Assembly: GCF_000755245.1 (NCBI RefSeq)
Contig: NZ_BBMP01000002.1
Span: 1-47,118, forward strand
Reading direction: 5' to 3'
DNA from: Halococcus sediminicola
GTDB taxonomy: Archaea; Halobacteriota; Halobacteria; Halobacteriales; Halococcaceae
DNA length: 47,118 nucleotides
The notes under the pieces are model-generated. The model was not told the origin of the DNA, made no database searches, and was given only the letters and a program-made list of their open reading frames with translations. How positions within the stretch are numbered: position 1 is the stretch's first letter; every line of letters starts with the position of its first letter. This document shows, one piece after another, positions 15,104-23,578 of the stretch. A program made the translations under genes and the position numbers.

Positions 15104-15661
15104 ATGACCGAAATCGTCGTCGTCGACAACGGCGGCCAGTTCACCCATCTGGAGGGTCGTGCACTGGACGACATCGGCGTCGAGACTCGGACTGTGGAGA
15201 ACACCATGCCCCCCGAGGACATCGACGCCGACGGGGTGGTGCTCTCGGGTGGGCCGGCCATCGACGAGCGCGGGTGCTCTGGCGAGTACCTCGACATGGA
15301 TATTCCTGTGCTGGGCATCTGCCTCGGGATGCAGATCATCGCCGCCGAACTCGGCGGGACCGTCGGTGCGGGCGAATACGGGGGCTACGCCGACGTAGTG
15401 GTAGAAATCGACGACGAGACGGACCCGCTCGTGGGATCGCTCGCGCCCGAAACGCGGGTCTGGGCGAGCCACGCCGATCAGGTGACGGCGCTGCCCGACG
15501 GCTTCGCCCGCACGGCCACGAGCGACGTCTGCGAGATCGAGGCGATGAGCGACGCCGAACGGGGCCTGTATGGGGTGCAGTGGCATCCCGAAGTCGCCCA
15601 CACCGAACGCGGAGAAGAGGTATTCGGGAACTTCCGGGCGATCTGTGAGAACGACGAATGA
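15104..15661 (+). CDS. guaAA: GMP synthase glutaminase subunit (GuaA subunit A)
   Basis: A 185-residue class I glutamine amidotransferase. The catalytic triad is visible: C73 in GICLGMQ, H161 and E163 in WHPEVAHTE. The small size, ending right after the triad, fits archaeal two-subunit GMP synthases in which glutaminase and ATP-pyrophosphatase are separate genes. It supplies ammonia for amination of XMP to GMP. The synthetase partner GuaAB is not in this window. The start ATG follows the previous stop by 24 bases. Confidence 0.93.
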   Translation: MTEIVVVDNGGQFTHLEGRALDDIGVETRTVENTMPPEDIDADGVVLSGGPAIDERGCSGEYLDMDIPVLGICLGMQIIAAELGGTVGAGEYGGYADVVVEIDDETDPLVGSLAPETRVWASHADQVTALPDGFARTATSDVCEIEAMSDAERGLYGVQWHPEVAHTERGEEVFGNFRAICENDE

Positions 15662-15664
15662 GGG

Positions 15665-15672
15665 ATATTTAA
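15665..15672 (+). promoter_or_regulatory. TATA box of the DUF2070 gene
   Basis: ATATTTAA ends 25 bases before the ATG at 15698, ideal for a leaderless transcript. It begins just after the guaAA stop. Confidence 0.6.
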
Positions 15673-15697
15673 CCGCGCTCGGGTGGTGTAGCCCACA

Positions 15698-17554
15698 ATG
15701 ACGACCACGCAGGGCGACCTCGCGGCCCTCTCGCGGTACGTCTTCCGCGCGCCGCAGTGGTACGCGAGCCTCGGCTTTGCCCTGCTCATCGCGGCCGTCG
15801 CCGGCGTCGCCGCTTTCGACTCGCGGTTCGTCCTCGAAGACGCCTGGCAGGGCGTCTTCTTCATCGGGGTGCCCACGATCGCCGCGAGCGTGCTCACCCC
15901 GCCCGTCGACCGCCGACTGGGGGGGCAGCTCACGCCGAATCGCGCCTCGCTGCTCGCGCTCGTCAGCGAGATCATCCTCGTCGCCTTCCTCGTCGGCGCG
16001 GGCGCGCTCGCCGTGCTCACGCCGCTCGGCCAGCGGTTCGTCTTCGACGTCCTGACCGTGGGGCTGGCCTCGGTGTTCGCGCTGCGACTGCTCGTGGTAC
16101 TCGCCGTCTCTCGGAAATCCCTGTTCGTCGCGGCGATTCCGGCGAGCGTTCAAACTGGGGCGGTCGCGCTGCTGGTGTTCGTCTACAGCGGCGCGATGCG
16201 TTTCGTCGAGGTCGGTGGGCCGCTCGTGCGCTCGTTTCTCTCCCGACCGAACCGCGGGCCGGCGGAGTTCGTCGCCGTCGAACCGCTGAATTTCGCGCTG
16301 CTCGTCTTCCTCTGTCTGCTCTACGCCGGTGGTGTCTGGGCGTTCGTGACCGTCATCGACCGCCCGTGGCGGCGGAGCCTCGGTGTGAGCGTGCTCGATT
16401 TCCTCAGGGGATTCATCGGGCACATCGCCGAGGGCACGCGAGAAATCGAGGAGTTCTTCGAGACGCTCGGCGAGGAGGCGCTCGTCCCCGTCACCGTGCT
16501 CGCCGCGCGCCGGCCCGACGGCTCCGAGAAGGCACGGTTCGTCCTGCCGATGATTCATCCCGGCCCGATGGGCGAGATCGGTGGCGGCGACCTCCCAAAA
16601 CGCGTCGCCGAGAGTACCGACGGGCTGGGATTCCCGCCGCACGCGACCGCCGGCCACGACTTCAACCTCGTCTCCGAGCGCGAGGTCGATACCGTCCTCG
16701 ACGCCGTCGCGCGGGCGAGCGAGGGCATCGAGTACGGAAGGAGAGGGTCGGCGAGCCGGCGGGCCACAGTGGGGGAAGCCACGGTCACGGGCCACGCCAT
16801 CGGCGACGGTGCGCTGCTCGTGGCGACCTACGCGCCGAACTTCGCCGACGACATCGACTACTCGGTGGGGCTGTCGGCGGCCGCCGAGGCGCGCGCACAC
16901 GGACTGAGTGAGGCGATGGTCGTCGACGCACACAACTCGAACAACGGGCTGGAGGGGCCGGATCTGGGCCACGTCGTCCCGGGCAGCCAGCGCTCGTTCG
17001 ACCTCATCGAGGCCGTCGGCGAGGTGGCCGACGCGCTCGCGGATGCGCCGCGCGAACCGCTCGAACTCGGCGTCGCGTGGGACGAGACGCCGTGGACGCC
17101 CGCGGAGGGAATCGGGCCCCTCGGCATTCGGGTCGCGGTGTTCGCCGCCGGCGACGAGACGACCGCCTACGTGCTCGTCGACGGCAACAACATGGAACCC
17201 GGCCTGCGCGAGGCCATCGTCGGCCGGCTCGATAGCGTCGACACCGCCGAGGTGATGACGAGCGACACCCACGTCGTGAACACGCTCGAATCCACGAATC
17301 AAGTCGGGGACGCCATCCCCCACAACGAACTCGTCGCCCACATCGAGACGCTGGTCGAGCGGGCGCTCGCCGACTGCGAACCCGTCGAGACGGGGATGGC
17401 GACCGAGCGCGCTCGTGTCACGGTCTTCGGCAACGACCGGACCGAGACGCTCGCCAGCCACGCCAACGCGATGGTGGCGATGGGCGGCGCGCTCGCCGGT
17501 GCGGTCGTCCTCGCGCTGTTCGCGGTCAGCGTGCTCGTCTTCTCCTTCACCTGA
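15698..17554 (+). CDS. DUF2070 family membrane protein
   Basis: A 618-residue protein with an N-terminal block of about six or seven membrane segments (residues ~20-220), a long soluble domain, and a final membrane helix (~590-615). The soluble part has family-like motifs: FVLPMIHPGPMGEIGGGDLP, DAHNSNNG, and TSDTHVVN. The conserved H, D and N residues suggest a metal-dependent or hydrolytic site. The family is archaeal and uncharacterised; DUF2070 is the usual label. It overlaps an inverted repeat at its stop codon that may end the transcript. Confidence 0.88.
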   Translation: MTTTQGDLAALSRYVFRAPQWYASLGFALLIAAVAGVAAFDSRFVLEDAWQGVFFIGVPTIAASVLTPPVDRRLGGQLTPNRASLLALVSEIILVAFLVGAGALAVLTPLGQRFVFDVLTVGLASVFALRLLVVLAVSRKSLFVAAIPASVQTGAVALLVFVYSGAMRFVEVGGPLVRSFLSRPNRGPAEFVAVEPLNFALLVFLCLLYAGGVWAFVTVIDRPWRRSLGVSVLDFLRGFIGHIAEGTREIEEFFETLGEEALVPVTVLAARRPDGSEKARFVLPMIHPGPMGEIGGGDLPKRVAESTDGLGFPPHATAGHDFNLVSEREVDTVLDAVARASEGIEYGRRGSASRRATVGEATVTGHAIGDGALLVATYAPNFADDIDYSVGLSAAAEARAHGLSEAMVVDAHNSNNGLEGPDLGHVVPGSQRSFDLIEAVGEVADALADAPREPLELGVAWDETPWTPAEGIGPLGIRVAVFAAGDETTAYVLVDGNNMEPGLREAIVGRLDSVDTAEVMTSDTHVVNTLESTNQVGDAIPHNELVAHIETLVERALADCEPVETGMATERARVTVFGNDRTETLASHANAMVAMGGALAGAVVLALFAVSVLVFSFT

Positions 17555-17618
17555 ACGTTTTTACTGCGGGGGGTCGCGCTCGCTCCGCTCGCGCGCTCAA
17601 CCCCTTGCAAAAACGTTC
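17553..17618. terminator. Inverted repeat with variable centre at the DUF2070 stop
   Basis: GAACGTTTTT (17553-17562) is matched by AAAAACGTTC (17609-17618), and the pairing extends with mismatches through GCGGGG/CCCC. The centre is a GC-rich, self-complementary stretch (CGCTCGCTCCGCTCGCG). T-rich arms right at the stop codon suggest a terminator. The arrangement also resembles repeated intergenic elements of haloarchaea. Confidence 0.5.
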
Positions 17619-17690
17619 ATCAAAAATTCCCGCTCACTCGCGTTGCTCGTTCGTGGTGCGACTGCTGGCGCGTTCCGCACCGTTCCGTAT

Positions 17691-17800
17691 CCGCACCGCA
17701 ACCGCTCCGCCGAAGCCCTCGCACCCCTCCGGGGCGCTCGCCCTTCATCCGCCGAGGGAACCACACCGCAACCGCGTGGCCGCGACCGCGCCGCCACAGC
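17691..17800 (-). repeat. Interspersed repeat copy A (hairpin-containing)
   Basis: Read on the minus strand, conserved segments GGTTGCGGTG, GGATGAAGGGCGAG (17737-17750) and CGAGGGCTTCGGCGG (17707-17721) flank a hairpin CGCCCC/GGGGTG with a GGA loop. A second copy in the opposite orientation lies at 36318-36410, with the same flanks but a different hairpin sequence. Confidence 0.7.
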
Positions 17801-17864
17801 ACCGCCACCGCGGCCGGCAGGTGCGACCCACAACCAGAAGAGCACCGAGCGCGTCAATCGAGCC

Positions 17865-18122
17865 GTGAGCGACGAGTACGTGCTCGAAATCAAACCCTCG
17901 GCGCGGCGGCACAGTCGAACCGCCGGCGAGTGGGTCCACGAGCGTGGCCCGCGGCGAGTCTTCGAATCGAAGGCGCTCGCACGCGAGTGGGCTAGCGAGC
18001 GCCGGGTGCGGGTGTGGGTGCAGGACGCCGCTCCGCACGACGCGAGTAGGGTCGACGGCTATCTCGTCGGCGGACAGCGGGCGAGCGGCGCTCGGCGGAT
18101 GGGTCGCCAGTCCTCGCTGTGA
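17865..18122 (+). CDS. Small conserved haloarchaeal basic protein
   Basis: An 85-residue protein starting at GTG 17865 (MSDEYVLEIKPSARRHSRT). It is unusually basic for a haloarchaeon. A compact central region reads GEWVHERGPRRVFESKALAREWASE, followed by RVWVQDAAPHD and DGYLVGG. The regular secondary-structure pattern and recall of similar small haloarchaeal proteins support a real gene. Function unknown. Upstream frames belong to the repeat region and were not used as start. Confidence 0.65.
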   Translation: MSDEYVLEIKPSARRHSRTAGEWVHERGPRRVFESKALAREWASERRVRVWVQDAAPHDASRVDGYLVGGQRASGARRMGRQSSL

Positions 18123-18164
18123 GGCGAGCGCGACGCTTTTGCCCGCAGGGACCGAGAGTGCGGT

Positions 18165-18398
18165 ATGAGCGAGTCCGAGGGAGCGGGAAAACTGGACCGC
18201 AAGCGCGTGGCGCTCGTCATGGTGCCACTGCTCGCGCTCGGCCTCGCGGACGTCACGCTCATCGTGCTCTGGGGCGTCAACCCGCTGCTGGGACTGGCCG
18301 TCCTCCCGCCCATCCTCTTCGTGACCGTACTCGGCTGGGTCGCCCTCAGCGGTGGACTGGTCGAGGGCCGGCTCGACGATTCCGACGACACGGCGTGA
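18165..18398 (+). CDS. Small membrane protein, two transmembrane segments
   Basis: A 77-residue protein: a charged N-terminus (about 14 residues), two hydrophobic helices (about 15-37 and 42-63) separated by a short loop WGVNPLLG, and an acidic tail. It lies between the small basic protein and the tRNA-Ser gene. No known family is recognised. The TM layout and downstream acidic tail fit a typical small haloarchaeal inner-membrane protein. Confidence 0.65.
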   Translation: MSESEGAGKLDRKRVALVMVPLLALGLADVTLIVLWGVNPLLGLAVLPPILFVTVLGWVALSGGLVEGRLDDSDDTA

Positions 18399-18429
18399 GC
18401 CGTTGCTCGACGACGAGCAATCGGAGAAG

Positions 18430-18514
18430 CGCCGGGGGTGAGATTTGAACTCACGAGTCCGTGAGGACAGTTGCTTTCGAGGCAACCGCCTTGGCCAGGC
18501 TAGGCTACCCCGGC
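18430..18514 (-). tRNA. tRNA-Ser (CGA anticodon)
   Basis: On the minus strand the sequence folds as a tRNA with a long variable arm, as expected for serine. The acceptor stem is GCCGGGG/CCCCGGC with discriminator G. The anticodon stem-loop TTGC-CTCGAAA-GCAA gives anticodon CGA, and the T loop GTTCAAATC is clear. The length is 85 bases and no intron is visible. Confidence 0.97.
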
Positions 18515-18597
18515 TTCACCGACCGTTCGCCCGAGACCACTTTATCGGTTTCGGTCGCCACCGCCACCCATAAGCGCCTCGACACACCGAAAAAATC

Positions 18598-19545
18598 ATG
18601 GACGTCGACGCGGCCCACGACGAGATCGGGGGCGTGCTGGATGCCCTCGACAGAACGGTGATCGCCGAGCGCTCGCTGCTCGAAACGGTTCTCCTGGGCG
18701 TGCTCGCGCGCGGGCACGTGCTCATCGAGGACGTTCCGGGAACTGGAAAGACGCTCATCGCCCGCAGCGTCGCCCGTGCGCTCGGACTCACCTTCTCGCG
18801 CGTGCAGTTCACGCCCGATCTCCTGCCCGCCGACGTGACCGGCACGCACGTCTACGACGAGAGCACCGGGGAGTTCGCGTTCTCGCAGGGACCGGTCTTC
18901 GCGAACGTGGTGCTCGCCGACGAAATCAACCGTGCACCACCCAAAACGCAGGCCGCCCTCCTGGAGGCGATGGAGGAGCGACAGGTCACCATCGACGGCG
19001 AGACCCACGCCCTGCCCAACCCTTTCTTCGTCATCGCCACCCAGAACCCCGTCGAGATGGCGGGCACCTTCGAACTGCCCGAGGCACAGGTCGACCGCTT
19101 TCTCGTCGAAACGGCGATCGGCTATCCCGACGAAAGTGGGGAAGTCGAACTGCTCAGGCGGCGCGCCGAGCGAGACGAGCGCAGTCCCCGCACTGAAGAA
19201 GTGCTCTCGGCCGAGCGGGTGCGTGCGTTGCAGGCGGTCCCCGAATCGGTGCGCGTCGAAGAAGACCTCCTTTCCTACATGACCGCCGTCGCGCGGGCGA
19301 CCCGCGAGCGCTCGGCCTGTGCGGTCGGTGTCTCGCCACGGGGAACTCAACGCTTGTTTGAGGCCGCCCGCGCCCGCGCGGTGCTGTCGGGACGTTCGTT
19401 CGTCACGCCGGAGGACGTCAAACGCATCGCGCCGGCGGTGTTGGCCCATCGACTGGTGCTCACGCCGGATGCCGCCGTCGAGGACGTCGAAAAGGAATCG
19501 ATAATCGAGGGCGTGCTCGACGAGGTGCGGGTACCGACGGTCTGA
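18598..19545 (+). CDS. MoxR-family AAA+ ATPase
   Basis: A 315-residue MoxR ATPase. Walker A is PGTGKT (47-52), and Walker B lies in VVLADEINRAPPKTQAALLEAMEE. The sensor region FFVIATQNPVE and the arginine-finger-like FELPEAQVDRF follow. Family members act as chaperones, often with DUF58 and von-Willebrand-type partners, in maturation of other proteins. Here the gene is convergent with, and about 1 kb from, a DUF4129/DUF58 operon. The usual partners are therefore near, but on the opposite strand. The ATG at 18598 gives the standard N-terminus. Confidence 0.93.
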   Translation: MDVDAAHDEIGGVLDALDRTVIAERSLLETVLLGVLARGHVLIEDVPGTGKTLIARSVARALGLTFSRVQFTPDLLPADVTGTHVYDESTGEFAFSQGPVFANVVLADEINRAPPKTQAALLEAMEERQVTIDGETHALPNPFFVIATQNPVEMAGTFELPEAQVDRFLVETAIGYPDESGEVELLRRRAERDERSPRTEEVLSAERVRALQAVPESVRVEEDLLSYMTAVARATRERSACAVGVSPRGTQRLFEAARARAVLSGRSFVTPEDVKRIAPAVLAHRLVLTPDAAVEDVEKESIIEGVLDEVRVPTV

Positions 19546-19638
19546 TATCCCCGGACGGACCTCCGTGAGTCGTCGGAAGTAGCTCCTCTATTTGACTCGT
19601 TTCGATGGTGAGCGATGAGGGACCCGGTCCACCGCGAG

Positions 19639-19830
19639 CTACTCCTCGTCTTGGAGTTTGAGATAGACCGCGAAGCCGATCATCGTCGGCGGCCACAGAC
19701 CGATGAACATCCCGCGCTGCTGGTTGTCGCGGATGTAGTATTCGTACAGTGCGAGCGCCACGGAGCCGAGTGCGCCGAAAGCGAGGTACGGCGCACCGGA
19801 TTCCTCGGGCATCTGTTCTGATTGTGCCAT
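19639..19830 (-). CDS. Small membrane protein, conserved in haloarchaea
   Basis: A 63-residue protein starting at ATG 19830 (MAQSEQMPEES). Two hydrophobic stretches, APYLAFGALGSVALALYEYY and GMFIGLWPPTMIGFAVYLKL, flank a short charged segment IRDNQQR. This looks like a two-helix membrane protein. A longer in-frame version from 19896 is less likely because its extra residues are unremarkable. I recall such small proteins in haloarchaea, but no function is known. Confidence 0.65.
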   Translation of the reverse strand: MAQSEQMPEESGAPYLAFGALGSVALALYEYYIRDNQQRGMFIGLWPPTMIGFAVYLKLQDEE

Positions 19831-20059
19831 TGCATACCCACTCGTATCGCCGACGACATACGTCCCCGGGAAGACCCGGTTCGTTCCGGCTGGCACAGGT
19901 TAATACGGGTTCGGGACTAGACAAATAGGAGTGTGGCGGGCGTATCTTCCACGACTGATCGTCGTATTCCAATAGTCATCGAATCGCATGAAAAGCCCGT
20001 CTCGGGTTCGGATTCGGCGGCTCGAACGAACGGCGGTTCGTCGGCGACCTGTGGGGCAG

Positions 20060-20557
20060 TCAGGGTCGCAGCGCGAGGACCAGCACCACTGCACCGCAGA
20101 GCAGGGCGATGGGCACGAGCGCCGGCCCGCCGCCGGCCAGCCGATAGACGACCAGTCCGACACCGGCACCGAGCAGCGCCAGCGCACCGCTCGCCCCCGC
20201 ATGAAGGAGTTCCGCTCGTCGCGTCTCGGCCTCCTTCCCTACCGTCTCGCCGAGACCGATGGCGAACTCGGCGACGTCCCACGCGACGATCGCGGCGGCG
20301 GTCGCCGTCAGGAGGAACAGGGGCCCTGTACCCGCGAGACCGGCCAGTAGCGTCCCGGAGAAGAGTCCGGTGCTCCCGAGCGTGACGGCTGCCCGCGAGG
20401 CTGAGCGAAGTCCGAACCCCAGAGCCACTACCCCGAGCGCGCCGACCGCAAAGGCTGGTCCCGAGACGGCGAGCGCGAGCGCGCCGAGAGCCGCGACACC
20501 GACTGCGAGGGCCGCGCTCAGTCGCGGCGGCGCGTCGTCGATGGCCGGAGCGCTCAT
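20060..20557 (-). CDS. Membrane protein at the end of the DUF58 operon (DUF7519-like)
   Basis: A 165-residue, alanine-rich, very hydrophobic protein with about five membrane segments. It begins with ATGA overlap with the DUF58 gene stop (20554-20557), so it is translationally coupled. Proteins of this kind sit after DUF58 in haloarchaeal MoxR-associated clusters; the DUF7519 label is from memory. It is probably a membrane partner of the complex. There are no catalytic motifs. Confidence 0.75.
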   Translation of the reverse strand: MSAPAIDDAPPRLSAALAVGVAALGALALAVSGPAFAVGALGVVALGFGLRSASRAAVTLGSTGLFSGTLLAGLAGTGPLFLLTATAAAIVAWDVAEFAIGLGETVGKEAETRRAELLHAGASGALALLGAGVGLVVYRLAGGGPALVPIALLCGAVVLVLALRP

Positions 20558-21858
20558 CGCGAGCCTCCCGAACGCGCGAGCGCGGTCGCGAGCGGTTCGT
20601 CGCCCCAGTCGACGACCGGAATCCCGGCCCCGCGCAGCGTCGAGAGCCTGACCGACCGCTCGGCCCGAGCCACCCGCTGGCCCGGCGTCCCCTCGCCCGT
20701 AGGGTCGGGACTGAGGACGCTCACGCGGTGGCCCCCGGCGTCGAGCCGTTGGAGGAGGGTTGCGATGTAGTCGTCACACAGCGGCGAGCAGACCACCAAC
20801 TGGGCGTCCGACGGCAGCCGCCGGCGCAACCGCCGCACCCGCACCGACGGGAAGAACGGTTCGTCGGGCGGTGTCGGCGCGAGCGCCGGATGGGTGGCGA
20901 GCAGTTCGCGGGCGCGAGCGCGGTGGGTCGCCCCGACGCCCGGCCCGAGCCAACACTCTTCGGGCGCGAGCGCGGCGATTCCCATCGGGTTCTCCTCCCC
21001 TGTGAGCGCGGGATAGAGCGCCCCGGCCGCGCCGACGCTTCGCTCGACGGCGCTGTCGTGGTCCTCGCTCGGCGCGCGATAGGCCTCCTCGCGCGAATCG
21101 ACGACCAGTACGACCGCGGCGGCGCGCTCCTCGCGGAAATCCACAGTGGAAAGGTCGCCGGTCTTGGCCTTCCGGTTCCAGTCGATGCGCGAGAGCGGGT
21201 CGCCCGGACGGTACTCGCGGGTGGTGTGGAAGGCGACGCCGCTACCACCGATGTCGGTGAGCACACGCCCGGGCTGGCCGATGGTCTGGTTGCGGAGCGC
21301 GATCCCCATGGAAGTGTCGAGCGCCGGCACGCAGGTGATCGACGTCTCGCCCGTCGCCCGGACTCGCGTTCGGCGCTCGGCCGTCCCGCTCGTGTCGCGG
21401 GCGACGACGAGCGCTGGTTCGAAGGCGTGTCTGCCGCGGGCGGCGGCCACCTCGTAGGACAGCGTCGCGGTCTCGCCGGGCCTGAGCGCGGTCGCCAGCC
21501 GCGGTGACCCCGAGGCGACGGCGAGTGCCGGCGGCACACCGTCGATGACCCGGAGGTCGGTGAGTGCGCGCTCGCCGGCGTTCTCGATCTTCACTGTTAC
21601 CGCCACGTCCTTTCCGGGCGCTGGGTCGGCGTCGCTCACCGACCGCTCGACGTCGAGTTCGACCGGCGGCGGGCGTGCGGCGCGCGCGAACGCGGCGAAG
21701 GCGACACCGATACACCCGACGAGGACGAGTCCGGCGTTGCCCGCGAGGATGCCGACCGCACCCCCAACGAGTGCGAGCGCGCTCACCCCTCGCCACCGCC
21801 CCGTTCGACGCACCCGGTCGTCGTCCGCGCCGGGTTCGCCCGTTCGCGCGGCGCTCAT
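20554..21858 (-). CDS. DUF58 domain protein
   Basis: A 434-residue protein. Two membrane segments lie near residues 25-60. A CARDB/DUF11-like beta domain follows (about 65-170, VTVKIENAGERALTDLRV), then the DUF58 signature FHTTREYRPGDPLSRIDWNRKAKTGDLSTVDFREE, and a von Willebrand A-like fold with VVLVVDSREEAY. DUF58 proteins accompany MoxR ATPases, often with a transglutaminase or DUF4129 protein, and are linked to cell-envelope functions. Start ATG 21858 gives an ATGA overlap with the upstream gene. Confidence 0.9.
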   Translation of the reverse strand: MSAARTGEPGADDDRVRRTGRWRGVSALALVGGAVGILAGNAGLVLVGCIGVAFAAFARAARPPPVELDVERSVSDADPAPGKDVAVTVKIENAGERALTDLRVIDGVPPALAVASGSPRLATALRPGETATLSYEVAAARGRHAFEPALVVARDTSGTAERRTRVRATGETSITCVPALDTSMGIALRNQTIGQPGRVLTDIGGSGVAFHTTREYRPGDPLSRIDWNRKAKTGDLSTVDFREERAAAVVLVVDSREEAYRAPSEDHDSAVERSVGAAGALYPALTGEENPMGIAALAPEECWLGPGVGATHRARARELLATHPALAPTPPDEPFFPSVRVRRLRRRLPSDAQLVVCSPLCDDYIATLLQRLDAGGHRVSVLSPDPTGEGTPGQRVARAERSVRLSTLRGAGIPVVDWGDEPLATALARSGGSR

Positions 21859-22430
21859 CGCTCGCGCTCCCGGGTTGCAATGTCCGCGAGCGCGTCGGCC
21901 GCGTGGCGTGCCCGCCGCCGACCGTTCGGTTCGGCACTGAACGCCGTGCGGAGGCGTTCTTCGAGCGGGACGTCCGATGCGCGCGCCTCGGCGAAAAACG
22001 CCGCCGCGTAGGGGTCGTCGGTCCACGTGCCCGCGGCGAGCGCCTCGCGGGCGTCGCTCTCGCCGTCACCCTTCCGCACCAGCACGGCGACGGCGAGTTC
22101 GTCAAGCCGGTCGCGCACCGCGCGGCGCTCGCGTGCGCCCCGCATCCGATCGCCCGACGCGAGCGCGGCGAGTTGCTCGTCGAATCCCGCGCCCGGCGTC
22201 GGGGTCGCTCGCTTCGTCTCCGGGGTCGGTAGGTCGGGGTCGTCGCCGTCGGCTCGGAACCGTGCGTGGACGGCCACGCCACCGCCGGCCAGCGCGATCA
22301 GTCCGACGGCGGTGAGCAGCGCGGGTGTCGTCTCGACGCCGTCGGCCAGCGCCGGCGCGACGGCGACTGCCAGCCCCCAGCAGACGAGTGCGACCCCGCC
22401 CGCGACGGCGAGCCAGCGCGCGCGGCTCAT
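21855..22430 (-). CDS. DUF7269-like membrane protein of the DUF58 operon
   Basis: A 191-residue protein with two N-terminal membrane helices (about 7-28 and 36-55) and a soluble helical C-terminal domain with a DERLRTAFSAEPNGRRRARHAADALADI-like region. ATGA overlaps at both ends (21855-21858 and 22427-22430) fix it in a four-gene operon between DUF4129 and DUF58. The DUF7269 label is a recollection. Likely an accessory subunit of the MoxR-associated membrane system. Confidence 0.8.
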   Translation of the reverse strand: MSRARWLAVAGGVALVCWGLAVAVAPALADGVETTPALLTAVGLIALAGGGVAVHARFRADGDDPDLPTPETKRATPTPGAGFDEQLAALASGDRMRGARERRAVRDRLDELAVAVLVRKGDGESDAREALAAGTWTDDPYAAAFFAEARASDVPLEERLRTAFSAEPNGRRRARHAADALADIATRERER

Positions 22431-23374
22431 GGCTCCTCCGCGTACTCGGTCTCGATGCGTCGCAGCGCGGCCGCGGCGCGCGCCTCGCGCTCATCGGTGC
22501 TGCCGTGCCCGCCGTAGCGCACGGTCCGAAAGAGGTCGGTGAGTTCGGCGACGTCCTCGCGGGCCATGCCGGCGTCGGCCGCCGCGCGGGCGAACTCGCC
22601 GGGCGTCTGCGTGGCGGGGTTCGCCACGTCGAGTCGGTCGGTCATCTCCTGCCACGCGCGGTACACCTCGTTGTCGACGCTTCTTCCATCTGTGATGCGG
22701 TCGGCCGCCCGTCCGGCCGCCTGGCTCACCTCCGTCATCCGTGTGGCTCCGTCCGGTTCCGACTCGCTCTCCGACGGTGTGTCCTCGTCATCCGATCGGA
22801 ATACCGCCGCAAGCCCCACGAGGAGCACCGCACCGACCACGAGCGCGACCAGCGGGAGGTTGGTCGCAACGGGCTGGAGGGCGGTGTCGGCGGCCCCGCC
22901 CGCGCCGCCACCCGGTACCGCCGGCGTTGCCCGCCCAATCGTCCCGTTCGCACCTCTGGTATTGTTGCTGCCGGAGAACGAACGGATGACGTAATAGAAC
23001 ACGATGGAGAGAGCCCCGAGAGCCGCGACGACCACCGCGACGTTCCGGAGGTCACGGAATCCGATCTCGTCGCGCTGGAGATAGAGCGCGACGAGAAAGC
23101 CCACGACGAGCACGGCGATGAGCAGCTGGAAGAATATCTTCGGGGGACCGCCACCGAACGTGGGCGGGTCGGCCGGCTGGCCGAGGCTGAACGTGCTCCC
23201 CTCGCCGAAGAGACCACCGCTTCCGCCGCCGGAGCCGCCGCCCGTGCCCGTGGTCCGCGTCGGCGCGTCGATGGCGGCCGCCCCGACGGCGATGGCGAGC
23301 ACGGTCACGATGGCGAGCGCGAGCACGCCGAGCGCGTCGCGGTTCACGGGCGGACTGCCGGGACGAGTGTGCAT
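22427..23374 (-). CDS. DUF4129 domain membrane protein, first gene of the operon
   Basis: A 315-residue protein. The N-terminal hydrophobic helix (about 12-36) leads into a Gly/Ser-rich extracytoplasmic segment, then three membrane helices (about 78-98, 108-132 and 175-195). The C-terminal soluble DUF4129 domain contains DNEVYRAWQEMTDRL, TPGEFARAAADAG and DLFRTVRYGG, typical of the family. In related systems DUF4129 is fused to transglutaminase-like enzymes; here that enzyme is absent. The ATG at 23374 was chosen because an earlier in-frame region is low-quality sequence overlapping the lipoprotein promoter. It heads the operon DUF4129-DUF7269-DUF58-DUF7519. Confidence 0.85.
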   Translation of the reverse strand: MHTRPGSPPVNRDALGVLALAIVTVLAIAVGAAAIDAPTRTTGTGGGSGGGSGGLFGEGSTFSLGQPADPPTFGGGPPKIFFQLLIAVLVVGFLVALYLQRDEIGFRDLRNVAVVVAALGALSIVFYYVIRSFSGSNNTRGANGTIGRATPAVPGGGAGGAADTALQPVATNLPLVALVVGAVLLVGLAAVFRSDDEDTPSESESEPDGATRMTEVSQAAGRAADRITDGRSVDNEVYRAWQEMTDRLDVANPATQTPGEFARAAADAGMAREDVAELTDLFRTVRYGGHGSTDEREARAAAALRRIETEYAEEP

Positions 23375-23578
23375 GAGTGTTGTCCCGCGATCGGTACGAC
23401 GACGCCGACCGTGATCACGGCACGAACTGTGCGTTCGGTCTTTCGTCGGTGGAGAGCGGTGCAGCCGGTGGGAAAATCCCAGTCCGTGGGTTCGTCCCGG
23501 ACGATGCGTATAGCCTGTGATGGCTCCTAGAAACCCCGTCGGTCCGCCGTGACGGCGGACGTGTGACAGGAACCTACA

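Noticed and set aside
14372-17461. A 1029-codon open frame on the minus strand
   Set aside because: It lies opposite the DUF2070, guaAA and HNH-like genes. High-GC third positions keep the reverse frame open. Its translation has no domain pattern.
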